A stretch of DNA of 6,849 nt, from assembly GCA_003241175.1 (NCBI GenBank), contig QFOI01000197.1, positions 1 to 6,849 on the forward strand, in the 5' to 3' direction. The translations under genes were made by a program, and so were the position numbers. The first letter of the stretch is position 1. Every line of letters begins with the position of its first letter. Shown in pieces: positions 1 to 6,827 of the stretch. Below the pieces are notes generated by a model that saw only the letters and a list, made by a program, of their open reading frames with translations, searched no databases and was not told where the DNA came from. The DNA is from Pseudopedobacter saltans (GTDB lineage: Bacteria > Bacteroidota > Bacteroidia > Chitinophagales > Chitinophagaceae).

Positions 1-1289
1 TTATTCCCAATTTAGGATGGGCACTTGGTTTTTTGTTGGGAGGTATTATTTCGCCACCAGATGCAGTGGCAGCGACTTCTGTTTTAAGCGGATTAAAGGT
101 TCCAAGGCGGGTGCAATCCATATTGGAAGGCGAAAGCCTTATAAACGATGCCTCCTCGCTAGTTGTTTTTAATTTTGCCAGAGCCGCCATATTGACGGGG
201 CAATTTAGTTTTTGGAAAGCTAGCCTATCTTTTTTCTGGATTGCCGGCATGGGTATATTGGTGGGTCTTTTCATTGCTTATTTGGTTTATCTGGTATTGC
301 GTTTCCTACCAACCACGCCAAGTATTGATACGACAGTTACATTTATTTTTCCTTATCTGGCTTACCTAACGGCAGAACATTTCGATTTTTCTGGTGTATT
401 GGCAGTCGTTTTTGGTGGTTTGTTTTTAAACTCCAGATCAAGGACTATATTGACGTACAACTCCCGACTACAGATGTCTTCCGTTTGGGACATGATGGTT
501 TACCTCCTTAACGGTATCGTTTTCATGTTGATTGGTTTACAACTGCCAGATATTGTCAATGGACTTGGGCAATACTCACTTAAAGAAGCTATTCTTTATG
601 GTTTGGTCATTTCTTTGGTAGCGATCGTAGTCCGCTTTCTTTGGGTATTCCCTATTACTATTACTATTGAACTTCTTCGAAACAAGTTTAACAAAAAACT
701 GATAAAGGCCTATTCCCAACAATGGAAATCTTCCTTCATCATAGCTTGGAGCGGTATGCGAGGTGTTGTTTCCTTGGCTTCTGCACTGGCTGTTCCATAT
801 TTTTTAGCAAATCAAGAGGAATTCCCCCATAGGAATCTTATTTTGTTTATAACCTTTGTAGTGATTTTGATCACATTGGTTTTTCAAGGTTTGTTGTTAC
901 CCCTAATTATCAAAAAACTCAATATTGAGGACAAAGAAAACAAATCTGCTATTGTAACTTCCATGGAGGTACAGATAGCACGACAGGTTGTTGATTTTTT
1001 GAATGAGCATTATGCGAAAGAAACAGAAGAAATTCCCAATTTCAAACGAGTAAAAGATGCTTATCTGCAAATCCTGGAAGACAACGAAGAAGAACCTGTC
1101 GTGTCAGAAGCGGCATTGCGTCATAGCTACCTTACTCAATTCAATAAGATGATGCTTGAAGTCATTGAAATTAAAAGGAATGCACTGAACAAGTTTTTAA
1201 GAGAAGACACCTATCCGGAAAGCACAATCAGAAGCAAAGAATATCAGATTGATCTGGATGAAGCACGCTTACGCAGACTTCCAAAATAA
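1..1289 (+). CDS. Na+/H+ antiporter, CPA1 family (3' part; start lies upstream of the window)
   Basis: This is an inner-membrane cation/proton exchanger that extrudes Na+ (possibly K+ or Li+) in exchange for H+, serving pH and salt homeostasis. The reading frame is open from base 3 with no stop, so the gene enters from outside; about 428 residues are visible and roughly 100 N-terminal residues are missing compared with the usual 520-540. Seen in sequence: the ISPPDAVAATS segment (Asp codon at 60-62), the GESLINDASS segment with the CPA1 Asn-Asp pair (codons 144-149) that forms the ion site in characterised NhaP-type proteins, and WSGMRGVVSLA with its conserved Arg (codon 759-761). Several hydrophobic segments extend to about base 930. 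A charged, probably cytoplasmic tail of about 120 residues follows. A TTG at 33 is an internal codon, not a start. The exact ion specificity cannot be read from the sequence. The Nudix gene follows 13 bases after the stop codon. Confidence 0.93.
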   Translation, partial: IPNLGWALGFLLGGIISPPDAVAATSVLSGLKVPRRVQSILEGESLINDASSLVVFNFARAAILTGQFSFWKASLSFFWIAGMGILVGLFIAYLVYLVLRFLPTTPSIDTTVTFIFPYLAYLTAEHFDFSGVLAVVFGGLFLNSRSRTILTYNSRLQMSSVWDMMVYLLNGIVFMLIGLQLPDIVNGLGQYSLKEAILYGLVISLVAIVVRFLWVFPITITIELLRNKFNKKLIKAYSQQWKSSFIIAWSGMRGVVSLASALAVPYFLANQEEFPHRNLILFITFVVILITLVFQGLLLPLIIKKLNIEDKENKSAIVTSMEVQIARQVVDFLNEHYAKETEEIPNFKRVKDAYLQILEDNEEEPVVSEAALRHSYLTQFNKMMLEVIEIKRNALNKFLREDTYPESTIRSKEYQIDLDEARLRRLPK

Positions 1290-1302
1290 CTATAGTTACA
1301 CA

Positions 1303-1725
1303 ATGGAAACGAATTCGAAAATCCTCCCCACGGCAGGCCTTGTCGTTTGCAAAAACAATAGACTTTTGCTAGTTTACAGTAAAAAGAAACAAGCGTGGTA
1401 TCTACCTGGAGGAAAACTGGATGCTGGTGAAACTTCCCTACAAGCCGTCATTAGAGAATGTAAAGAAGAACTAAACATTGACTTGCAACAAGATAGATTA
1501 CAATACTATTGTCACACTACCGCTCCAGCCTATGGCGAACATGGAAATACCATCATGGAGCAAGATTGTTACCTATACGAGCTTGATGAAGACATAAAAC
1601 CTAGTAACGAAATTGAGGATGCACGCTTTTACGCCTATGAAGAATACTTAAGTGAAAAAGCTCAAGTGATAGGTGTCTTAAAAATATTCGAACAATTACG
1701 GAAAGACGCCATCCTACAGTATTGA
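1303..1725 (+). CDS. Nudix hydrolase, small single-domain
   Basis: This 140-residue cytoplasmic enzyme should hydrolyse a nucleoside diphosphate linked to another moiety (X), using Mg2+ or Mn2+. Nearly the whole protein is one Nudix fold. The Nudix box (G-x5-E-x7-R-E-U-x-E-E-x-G-U) is clear at about residues 38-60: GKLDAGE, seven residues, then RECKEELNI. The metal-binding REx2EE glutamates are intact, but the late Gly of the box is Asn and the first hydrophobic position is Cys. LPGG precedes the box, as in MutT/ADP-ribose-pyrophosphatase-like members. The substrate cannot be assigned. I chose the ATG at 1303 because the Nudix fold begins a few residues later (ILPTAGLVV); an in-frame upstream ATG at 1249 would overlap the antiporter gene by 41 bases and add 18 residues with no domain. 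There is no Shine-Dalgarno sequence, as is common in Bacteroidota. The 13-base gap suggests co-transcription with the antiporter. Confidence 0.9.
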   Translation: METNSKILPTAGLVVCKNNRLLLVYSKKKQAWYLPGGKLDAGETSLQAVIRECKEELNIDLQQDRLQYYCHTTAPAYGEHGNTIMEQDCYLYELDEDIKPSNEIEDARFYAYEEYLSEKAQVIGVLKIFEQLRKDAILQY

Positions 1726-1737
1726 CTTAAAAAACTT

Positions 1738-4700
1738 CTAGTTAGCCAATAGCCCAAACTCAGCTCCAGATGCAAAATCCTGACCATTTTGGGAACTCAA
1801 CGCCGTAAACCTGACGAATCGTCCCTTAACAGGTTTATTCAATCTTATAGTTTGCAATTTCGAGTTTCGTTCAAACTGCCCATTAGCAATAGGATCACCC
1901 CAAGTCTTTCCGTCTTCGCTTACTTGTAGTTTGTATGCTTTAATATTCCCATTTGCGCCGTCCTGCCTTGGCAAATAAGTGAAGCCTTTGATACTCTTAA
2001 CCTCTCCAGCGTCAAAATCAACCCAATGAGGATATTGCGCCACCGTAACAGAATACATAGTATGCCAAATTGTACCAGGATCACCATCCACTAGATGTTC
2101 CGCATCACCTTCTCCATTTTCAACACTAGACGCAGATACAACGGTTAACTGGACAGTTTCCATTTTCGGGAAAGTATAGGAAACTTTAAGCAGTGGATTG
2201 CTTTTTTCCCAAGCCGTTACTATACCTCCATCACGCAAATCAAATGACGAGCTATAGTTTTTCTCTTTTCCATTTCCCAAAACATATACATATTGTAAAC
2301 TATCAACACCCGTAATAGCCACCTGACCCTTTCTATCCCTAACGACAGCGATAGGCGATTGACCTGCGCCACTAACATTACTAATTGTATTAAAGTTATT
2401 CTTGGAAACTGGACGAATAATAAACCCAAACCTACGAGCGTCTGACTTCACTCTATCTTTTTCTAAAGGAGGACCTTGTCCACAACTATTACCTCCAAGT
2501 CCAGTCACAGCCGCGTCAAGATGTACAAATGTACCTGTACTGTTAGGTAGCTTGTACGGATGACTAGCCAAAGTCAAATCTAATTCACTCCAAGGTAATA
2601 CAGAACTTGACATTGGATCTTTACCGATAAATACAGCACCTTGTCCAGTTGAGTCGGTTAAGGCACTCCACCTAACTTCTTCATTATTACTCATACTTTG
2701 AGGGTTTGGCCATGGGACATACTGACCCAATACACTACTTTTGTGCAACTCAATAAACTGTCCAGTTTTTCGATCCGCATAGTTATTGAATGGACCTCTC
2801 CCATAGTACGTATAATGTTCGTATGATTTTGGCATTTTGAAGGAATAACCTAATCTGGGCAACACTTGAGCATCATTGTTAGATGATATACTAGAAGACA
2901 ACTCAATAGAGCCATCGGCGTAAACAGTCCAAATCTGATTTGTAGTAAATTTAAAATCATTGGAGTCAAAAGGTTTATCCAAATGTTCTGTCAACGTATA
3001 GGTGCCTGATGTCCCTCCGTTGATAGTTGCTCCATTTGGTGCTTGTGATTCTACTAGAAAAGACAAAACCCAAGCTCCATCTTTGCGTTGATAAACAGTG
3101 TTGTTTAATGCTTTATGTTTTAAGTTGTGCAATCCAATCTCAAACCATTGTTTGTAAGCCCAATTATCGTTGTCAACTGGGGCTCTAAATGCATCTAGTT
3201 TAGGACCATCTCCATCTTCTATAACAGTTGTATTTCCATATTTTAAACTATAAATAGATCCTGTATTTAAATCAAACTTAGCGATAAAATTGCTCCCTTT
3301 CACAACTTTTAATGAAGGTTCATTTTGCATTTCAGGTTGTGCTATATTATTTTGAACTGTTAAAACAGAAGGTCGCTCCGAGCTATTTTTCACCAAAATC
3401 TGCTCTTCCATTTGCGCAAATCCCTTTTTGGCCCAAAGATGATCTTCCTTTAGTAAAAACTGTATTTTTACAAAGTATTCCCCAATGGGATCCAAAGTCT
3501 CATATTGAAAAGGAATCTTGTATATTTTATTTTGTCGAGGTCCAATAGATTCTACAAATTCGGAAGGAATCGCGTCGCGTTTTATTTCAATACCATCCTT
3601 GTAAAGTGACCACTCAACCATATAGTCTTTAAATGAATCAAAATACTGCTTGTTGAAAATACTCACTTCTCCCTTTGTGATATCTATAGCTTTCACAGCC
3701 ATATTTTGATATACTTTCTTTACTTCATAGTAGGCAGGTTTAGGTATACGATCTGCGAAAATTAATCCATTGTTTACAAAGGTTCCATCGTTTGGTTTAT
3801 CTCCAAAATCTCCTCCATAAGCCAAAAATTTTTGTCCCGTTTTTTTGTCATAGTACCACATAGCTTGATCTACCCAATCCCAAATAGCACCACCCATAAA
3901 GTAATTGGTAGACTCCATGGCATCCCAGTAATCAATCAAGTTACCTGTCGCATTACCCATAGAGTGTGCATACTCCGAAATATGAAATGGATATTTAAGT
4001 TCATACTTACCTTTTACAGCTCCTCGCACCCAATCAATAGATGGATATTGATTTGATCCCATATCCACAATATTGTTGTTGCGTTCGTATTGTATTGGTC
4101 GTGTAGTATCTACGTTTTTAATAGCTTTATAGGAAGCAATAAAATTATCCCCAGGTCCTGCCTCATTTCCTAATGACCAAATAACTATGGAAGGACAATT
4201 GATCAATGCATGCACCATTTCGATATTACGTGCAATATGTGCCGATTTCCATTCTTTGGGATGAGAAAGAGATGCTTCACCATAGTAATATTCATGACTT
4301 TCCAGATTGGCTTCACTTTCTAAGTATATGCCGTACTTGTCACATAGATAGTACCAATAAGGATCGTTGGGATAATGGGAGGTTCTTACATGATTTATAT
4401 TGGCCCTTTTCATCAATCCAATCTCCTCTTCCATTTGTTTGCGGGTTACAACTTTTCCCTTTTCCGGATTAGTTTCATGACGATTGACACCTTTTAGTTT
4501 AACTGTTTTTCCATTAATAAAATAATATCGTCCCGCAAGGCCGAACTCGTCGTCAGATGCATTCGTTTGTTTTATTTCCACTTTTCTAAACCCAACAGTT
4601 GTAGAGATTGTTTCTACCGTTTTATTTTTATTGTTTTTAAGTTCCGCTACCAAAGTGTATCGATATGGACTTTCAGCGGACCATTTCTTTGGATGAGGCA

Positions 4701-5787
4701 CTTTTAATACGGAAGTTGTCGTTTCAGACTTGTTTGCCTCTATATTGGACAATAATTCTGCGCTATTGGTATTAGCCACAAGTACATTATCATCACTATA
4801 CAGTTTGTTTGCATATAGTGAATAAACTATTTTATAGTTTATTGCCATTGCTTTAGACAAATTCCGCACGTCCGAGGTTATTCGCAAAGTTCCATTGTCA
4901 TAGTTAGCATCCAGATCAGGAACGGCCATTAAATCCCTTATAGAAACTTTTGGTGTAGAAGTCAGATAAACCGACCTGAAAATACCTGGCAACCTAAACA
5001 TATCTTGAGCTTCCAAAAAAGAAGCATCTGAACTTCGATACACTTCAATCGCAACAGTATTGTTTCCTTTTTGGAGATAACTAGTAACATTGAAGGATGC
5101 TAGATTTCTGGAATTTTTCGAAAACCCAACATATCGTCCATTGATCCACAAATAGAAAAAATTGTCCACTCCATCGAAATTCAAAAAAACTTCCCTTCCA
5201 TCCCAATTGGAAGGAACTTCGAAATTTCTCTTAAAGGATCCTACCTCATTACGATCCGTATATGTAGTCCAACTTTTTGGCGGTGTACGCATCACCCCAC
5301 CTTTCCAGTCATCTACCCGAACCTGATGCTGAAAGATGACTTGTTGATTAACATATATCGGAACTCCGTATTTTAGACTACCATCTTTTTGAATACCATA
5401 AATATTCCAACTCATAGGCACTGGAACATCAGCCCAGCTGGACACATTATAGTTATTTTGGTAAAAATCTTTTGGACGTTCATCTGGTTGTTTTACCCAA
5501 TTAAACTTCCAGGTTCCGTCCAGCGACTTCCAATAGGAACTATGTTCTGGCAATAGTTTCCGTGCAGTCGTCACATCTTGAAAATTAAAGAAATAAGCAT
5601 GTGGCTGTTCTTTGTTGTATGCGAGATCTTCTGGGGATTCCCATTCTTTTCCAGTAGGAGCTGCTTTATCTCCGTAGTAAAATCCTTCCAATTGAGTAAA
5701 AGCTATTTCATCTTTCTGTGCGAAAATGTTTTGTCTGCAAAAAATCGTTAGGGTTACAAGCAAAAAGATGCGTAAATGATGTCTCAT
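1738..5787 (-). CDS. Secreted GH2 beta-galactosidase-like glycoside hydrolase with C-terminal F5/8 discoidin domain
   Basis: This 1349-residue retaining glycosidase probably removes terminal beta-galactosides from oligo- or polysaccharides in the periplasm or outside the cell. A signal peptide covers residues 1-23 (MRHHLR, hydrophobic core, likely cut A23/Q24, no lipobox Cys). Domains in order: jelly-roll sugar-binding about 80-295 (LEAQDMFRLPGIFR), Ig-like about 300-415, TIM barrel about 425-720, LacZ domain-5-like about 830-1125 (YYGRGPFNNYADR), a stretch about 1125-1205 resembling a chitobiase C-terminal domain, and an F5/8 type C (CBM32-like) domain about 1212-1349 (LVDGDPGTIWHT). Catalytic residues are intact: acid/base E542 in SLGNEAG, nucleophile E605 in SEYAHSMGN; also H437 (NRHE), H471 (SHYP) and WDWVDQ. 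Cytosolic LacZ has about 1020 residues, so the excess is the signal peptide and C-terminal modules. The start is the ATG at 5787: the in-frame start at 5841 would lie upstream of the predicted promoter and put basic residues behind extra hydrophobic sequence. GH2 is certain; beta-galactosidase rather than another GH2 activity is likely from the LacZ-type motifs. No SusC/SusD partner is in the window. Confidence 0.95.
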   Translation of the reverse strand: MRHHLRIFLLVTLTIFCRQNIFAQKDEIAFTQLEGFYYGDKAAPTGKEWESPEDLAYNKEQPHAYFFNFQDVTTARKLLPEHSSYWKSLDGTWKFNWVKQPDERPKDFYQNNYNVSSWADVPVPMSWNIYGIQKDGSLKYGVPIYVNQQVIFQHQVRVDDWKGGVMRTPPKSWTTYTDRNEVGSFKRNFEVPSNWDGREVFLNFDGVDNFFYLWINGRYVGFSKNSRNLASFNVTSYLQKGNNTVAIEVYRSSDASFLEAQDMFRLPGIFRSVYLTSTPKVSIRDLMAVPDLDANYDNGTLRITSDVRNLSKAMAINYKIVYSLYANKLYSDDNVLVANTNSAELLSNIEANKSETTTSVLKVPHPKKWSAESPYRYTLVAELKNNKNKTVETISTTVGFRKVEIKQTNASDDEFGLAGRYYFINGKTVKLKGVNRHETNPEKGKVVTRKQMEEEIGLMKRANINHVRTSHYPNDPYWYYLCDKYGIYLESEANLESHEYYYGEASLSHPKEWKSAHIARNIEMVHALINCPSIVIWSLGNEAGPGDNFIASYKAIKNVDTTRPIQYERNNNIVDMGSNQYPSIDWVRGAVKGKYELKYPFHISEYAHSMGNATGNLIDYWDAMESTNYFMGGAIWDWVDQAMWYYDKKTGQKFLAYGGDFGDKPNDGTFVNNGLIFADRIPKPAYYEVKKVYQNMAVKAIDITKGEVSIFNKQYFDSFKDYMVEWSLYKDGIEIKRDAIPSEFVESIGPRQNKIYKIPFQYETLDPIGEYFVKIQFLLKEDHLWAKKGFAQMEEQILVKNSSERPSVLTVQNNIAQPEMQNEPSLKVVKGSNFIAKFDLNTGSIYSLKYGNTTVIEDGDGPKLDAFRAPVDNDNWAYKQWFEIGLHNLKHKALNNTVYQRKDGAWVLSFLVESQAPNGATINGGTSGTYTLTEHLDKPFDSNDFKFTTNQIWTVYADGSIELSSSISSNNDAQVLPRLGYSFKMPKSYEHYTYYGRGPFNNYADRKTGQFIELHKSSVLGQYVPWPNPQSMSNNEEVRWSALTDSTGQGAVFIGKDPMSSSVLPWSELDLTLASHPYKLPNSTGTFVHLDAAVTGLGGNSCGQGPPLEKDRVKSDARRFGFIIRPVSKNNFNTISNVSGAGQSPIAVVRDRKGQVAITGVDSLQYVYVLGNGKEKNYSSSFDLRDGGIVTAWEKSNPLLKVSYTFPKMETVQLTVVSASSVENGEGDAEHLVDGDPGTIWHTMYSVTVAQYPHWVDFDAGEVKSIKGFTYLPRQDGANGNIKAYKLQVSEDGKTWGDPIANGQFERNSKLQTIRLNKPVKGRFVRFTALSSQNGQDFASGAEFGLLAN

Positions 5788-5807
5788 TGTATTAATTTCG
5801 ATTGGTA

Positions 5808-5843
5808 CAAATATAATCCACAAATAAAGGATAAGCCGCAAAA
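5808..5843 (-). promoter_or_regulatory. Bacteroidota-type promoter of the GH2 gene
   Basis: Read on the minus strand, TATATTTG (5815 down to 5808) matches the Bacteroidota -7 consensus TAnnTTTG at every fixed position. TTTTG (5843 down to 5839) lies 23 bases upstream and fits the -33 TTG/TTTG element; the known spacing range is about 17-23. Transcription would start near 5801-5804, leaving a leader of roughly 15 bases before the ATG at 5787. The promoter therefore supports the shorter signal-peptide start. The spacing is at the long end of the range, so the -33 assignment is less certain than the -7. Confidence 0.65.
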
Positions 5844-5859
5844 GCGCAATCGATTGAGA

Positions 5860-5889
5860 GTTTTACCACTTCTTTATGCGTGGGAAAAC
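5860..5889. repeat. Imperfect inverted repeat in the divergent GH2/arsR intergenic region
   Basis: GTTTTACCAC (5860-5869) and GTGGGAAAAC (5880-5889) pair at 9 of 10 positions across a 10-base spacer. The element lies just upstream of the -33 box of the GH2 promoter, where an activator of that gene could bind; a role as the end of an untranslated transcript is less likely because no U-tract follows on either strand. It is flanked by direct copies of CGATTGA at 5851-5857 and 5889-5895, and CGATTG recurs at 5799-5804 in the GH2 leader. The inverted symmetry is seen directly; the regulatory role is inferred. Confidence 0.4.
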
Positions 5890-5920
5890 GATTGAATAAA
5901 AATTAATCATTTTTAATTTA

Positions 5921-5942
5921 ATATCGTAATATTGCAATATTA
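5921..5942. promoter_or_regulatory. Predicted ArsR operator 1, upstream of arsR
   Basis: The element ends in a perfect 16-base palindrome, TAATATTGCAATATTA (5927-5942), and begins with ATATCGT. Its first 20 bases recur upstream of the next gene with one mismatch. The outer arms ATATCG and CAATAT are also near-complementary around an 8-base centre. TAATATTG (5927-5934) resembles the Bacteroidota -7 box TAnnTTTG (5 of 6 fixed positions), so a bound repressor would cover the promoter. No good -33 element is visible at the expected distance. The palindrome ends 10 bases before the arsR ATG, which fits autoregulation as is usual for ArsR/SmtB proteins. Confidence 0.65.
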
Positions 5943-5952
5943 AAATAATTAA

Positions 5953-6282
5953 ATGGGCGCTACTCGAACAGATATTTTTACAGAAGAGCAAAACAATTTA
6001 GCAAACTTGTTTAAAGTCTTAGGACATCCTGCAAGGATAACAATTCTACAATATATCATCCATCAACAAGCTTGTATATGCAATGACTTAGTAGACCAAT
6101 TAGGTTTAGCACAAGCCACCATTTCCCAACATTTAAAAGAATTGAAAAATACTGGAATAATAAAAGGATCGATTGATGGGAAGTCTGTTTGTTATTGTAT
6201 CAACGAAGAAAAATGGAACGAGATGCAACAACTATTCAACCAGTTTTTTGATCAATCAGTGAACGTTACAAAATGCTGTTAA
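5953..6282 (+). CDS. arsR: ArsR/SmtB-family metalloid-responsive transcriptional repressor
   Basis: This 109-residue winged-helix repressor should bind operator DNA as a dimer and be released by As(III) or Sb(III), derepressing the ars genes. Residues 12-90 hold the ArsR fold: FKVLGHPARITILQYI in the first helices, a recognition helix around LAQATISQHLKEL (52-64), and the wing about 66-82. Six cysteines form three close pairs: C41/C43, just before the helix-turn-helix where the E. coli ArsR sensor Cys32/Cys34 lie; C80/C82 at the end of the wing; and C108/C109 at the extreme C-terminus. The third E. coli sensor cysteine (Cys37) is replaced by Leu46. The start at 5953 gives MGATRTDIFT, a typical N-terminus for Bacteroidota members, and lies 10 bases after the predicted operator. 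It is the first gene of the likely ars cluster and is followed after 54 bases by the DUF6428 gene. Arsenic is the probable inducer from the cysteines and neighbours, but another thiophilic metal is possible. Confidence 0.92.
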   Translation: MGATRTDIFTEEQNNLANLFKVLGHPARITILQYIIHQQACICNDLVDQLGLAQATISQHLKELKNTGIIKGSIDGKSVCYCINEEKWNEMQQLFNQFFDQSVNVTKCC

Positions 6283-6286
6283 TCAT

Positions 6287-6315
6287 TTTGTCGTATTAAT
6301 CATATCGTCATATTG
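6287..6315 (+). promoter_or_regulatory. Possible internal promoter for the DUF6428 gene
   Basis: TTTG (6287-6290) and TCATATTG (6308-6315) are separated by 17 bases and resemble a Bacteroidota -33/-7 pair. The -7 box matches only 4 of 6 fixed positions of TAnnTTTG, so this is weak alone. Support comes from its position: the -7 box overlaps the second operator copy exactly as the -7-like box upstream of arsR does. Confidence 0.35.
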
Positions 6316-6321
6316 CAATAT
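6302..6321. promoter_or_regulatory. Predicted ArsR operator 2, between arsR and the DUF6428 gene
   Basis: ATATCGTCATATTGCAATAT is identical to 5921-5940 at 19 of 20 positions and contains the perfect 12-base palindrome ATATTGCAATAT (6310-6321). It lies 15 bases before the ATG at 6337, close to the geometry at arsR. The duplication in two A/T-rich leaders of adjacent genes makes it a strong candidate for a second binding site of the same regulator. Confidence 0.65.
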
Positions 6322-6336
6322 AAAAATTATCAAATT

Positions 6337-6804
6337 ATGAATCTGTCAACAATCAAAGAAATCCTACCAAAACTCGACAAAATTAGTTTTCGATTGGAAA
6401 ATGGAACATTTGTCCCCGAAAATTTTCATGTTACGGAAGTAGGTATGGTGACCAAAAAATTTATTGACTGCGGAGGAGTTGTCAGGGATGAAAAAGTGGT
6501 GAATTTTCAATTATGGAATGCCGATGATCATGAACATAGGTTAAAGGCTAGCAAACTATTATCCATCATCAAATTATCAGAACATAAGTTAGAAATTGAT
6601 GATCATTTAGAAATTGAGGTAGAATATCAAAGCGAAACAATTGGTAAATATGATTTATCATTTGCTGAAAACACTTTTTTGCTGAAAAACAAAAAAACAG
6701 CTTGCTTGGCTGAAGATGCTTGTGGTATTGCAACAGATAAACCCAAAATCAAACTTTCAGAACTAAAGAGTTCTTGTTGCACGCCCAATTCCGGTTGTTG
6801 TTAA
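6337..6804 (+). CDS. DUF6428-family protein with cysteine-rich C-terminus, in an ars cluster
   Basis: This 155-residue, probably cytoplasmic protein has no known function; I recognise it as the DUF6428 family of Bacteroidota from the conserved FHVTEVG, FIDCGG and VVNFQLW segments (about residues 30-60) and the EIEVEYQSETIGKYDL stretch (92-107). There is no signal peptide or membrane segment. Seven cysteines are present: C45, C123, C129, and two vicinal pairs C147/C148 and C154/C155 in the tail SCCTPNSGCC. His31, His65 and His67 could add metal ligands. The paired tail cysteines suggest binding of As(III)/Sb(III) or another soft metal; this is inference. As I recall, the family usually sits between arsR and an arsenate-reductase-like phosphatase gene, and the same order seems to hold here. 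I chose the ATG at 6337 because an upstream in-frame TTG at 6313 lies inside the operator palindrome. Its own copy of the operator precedes it, pointing to control by ArsR. Confidence 0.85.
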   Translation: MNLSTIKEILPKLDKISFRLENGTFVPENFHVTEVGMVTKKFIDCGGVVRDEKVVNFQLWNADDHEHRLKASKLLSIIKLSEHKLEIDDHLEIEVEYQSETIGKYDLSFAENTFLLKNKKTACLAEDACGIATDKPKIKLSELKSSCCTPNSGCC

Positions 6805-6827
6805 CAATACCCCAAAAAACACATTTT

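Noticed and set aside
1249..1302. Longer start of the Nudix gene at 1249
   Set aside because: It overlaps the antiporter gene by 41 bases and adds 18 residues with no family similarity; the ATG at 1303 directly precedes the Nudix fold.
2220..2429. 69-residue minus-strand open frame
   Set aside because: It is an out-of-frame shadow inside the GH2 coding region with no recognisable domain.
3312..4472. Three plus-strand open frames (3312-3548, 3832-4056, 4206-4472)
   Set aside because: All lie antisense to the conserved central part of the GH2 gene, including its TIM barrel, and their translations show no family resemblance.
1738..5787. A polysaccharide utilisation locus around the GH2 gene
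   Set aside because: No SusC/SusD, sulfatase, other glycosidase or hybrid two-component regulator is encoded in the window.
5788..5841. Longer start of the GH2 gene at 5841 (18 extra residues)
   Set aside because: The extension would include the predicted promoter boxes at 5808-5843 and place a second hydrophobic stretch before a complete signal peptide that starts at 5787.
5860..5889. Intrinsic terminator at the inverted repeat
   Set aside because: Neither strand has a gene ending next to it and no T-run follows the stem; both neighbouring genes start here and diverge.
6313..6336. TTG start for the DUF6428 gene at 6313
   Set aside because: It lies inside the operator palindrome, and the normal ATG at 6337 gives the expected family N-terminus.
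6337..6804. Calling the cysteine-tailed protein ArsD
   Set aside because: Only the spacing of the tail cysteine pairs resembles ArsD; length, N-terminal cysteines and conserved segments do not, and they fit DUF6428.
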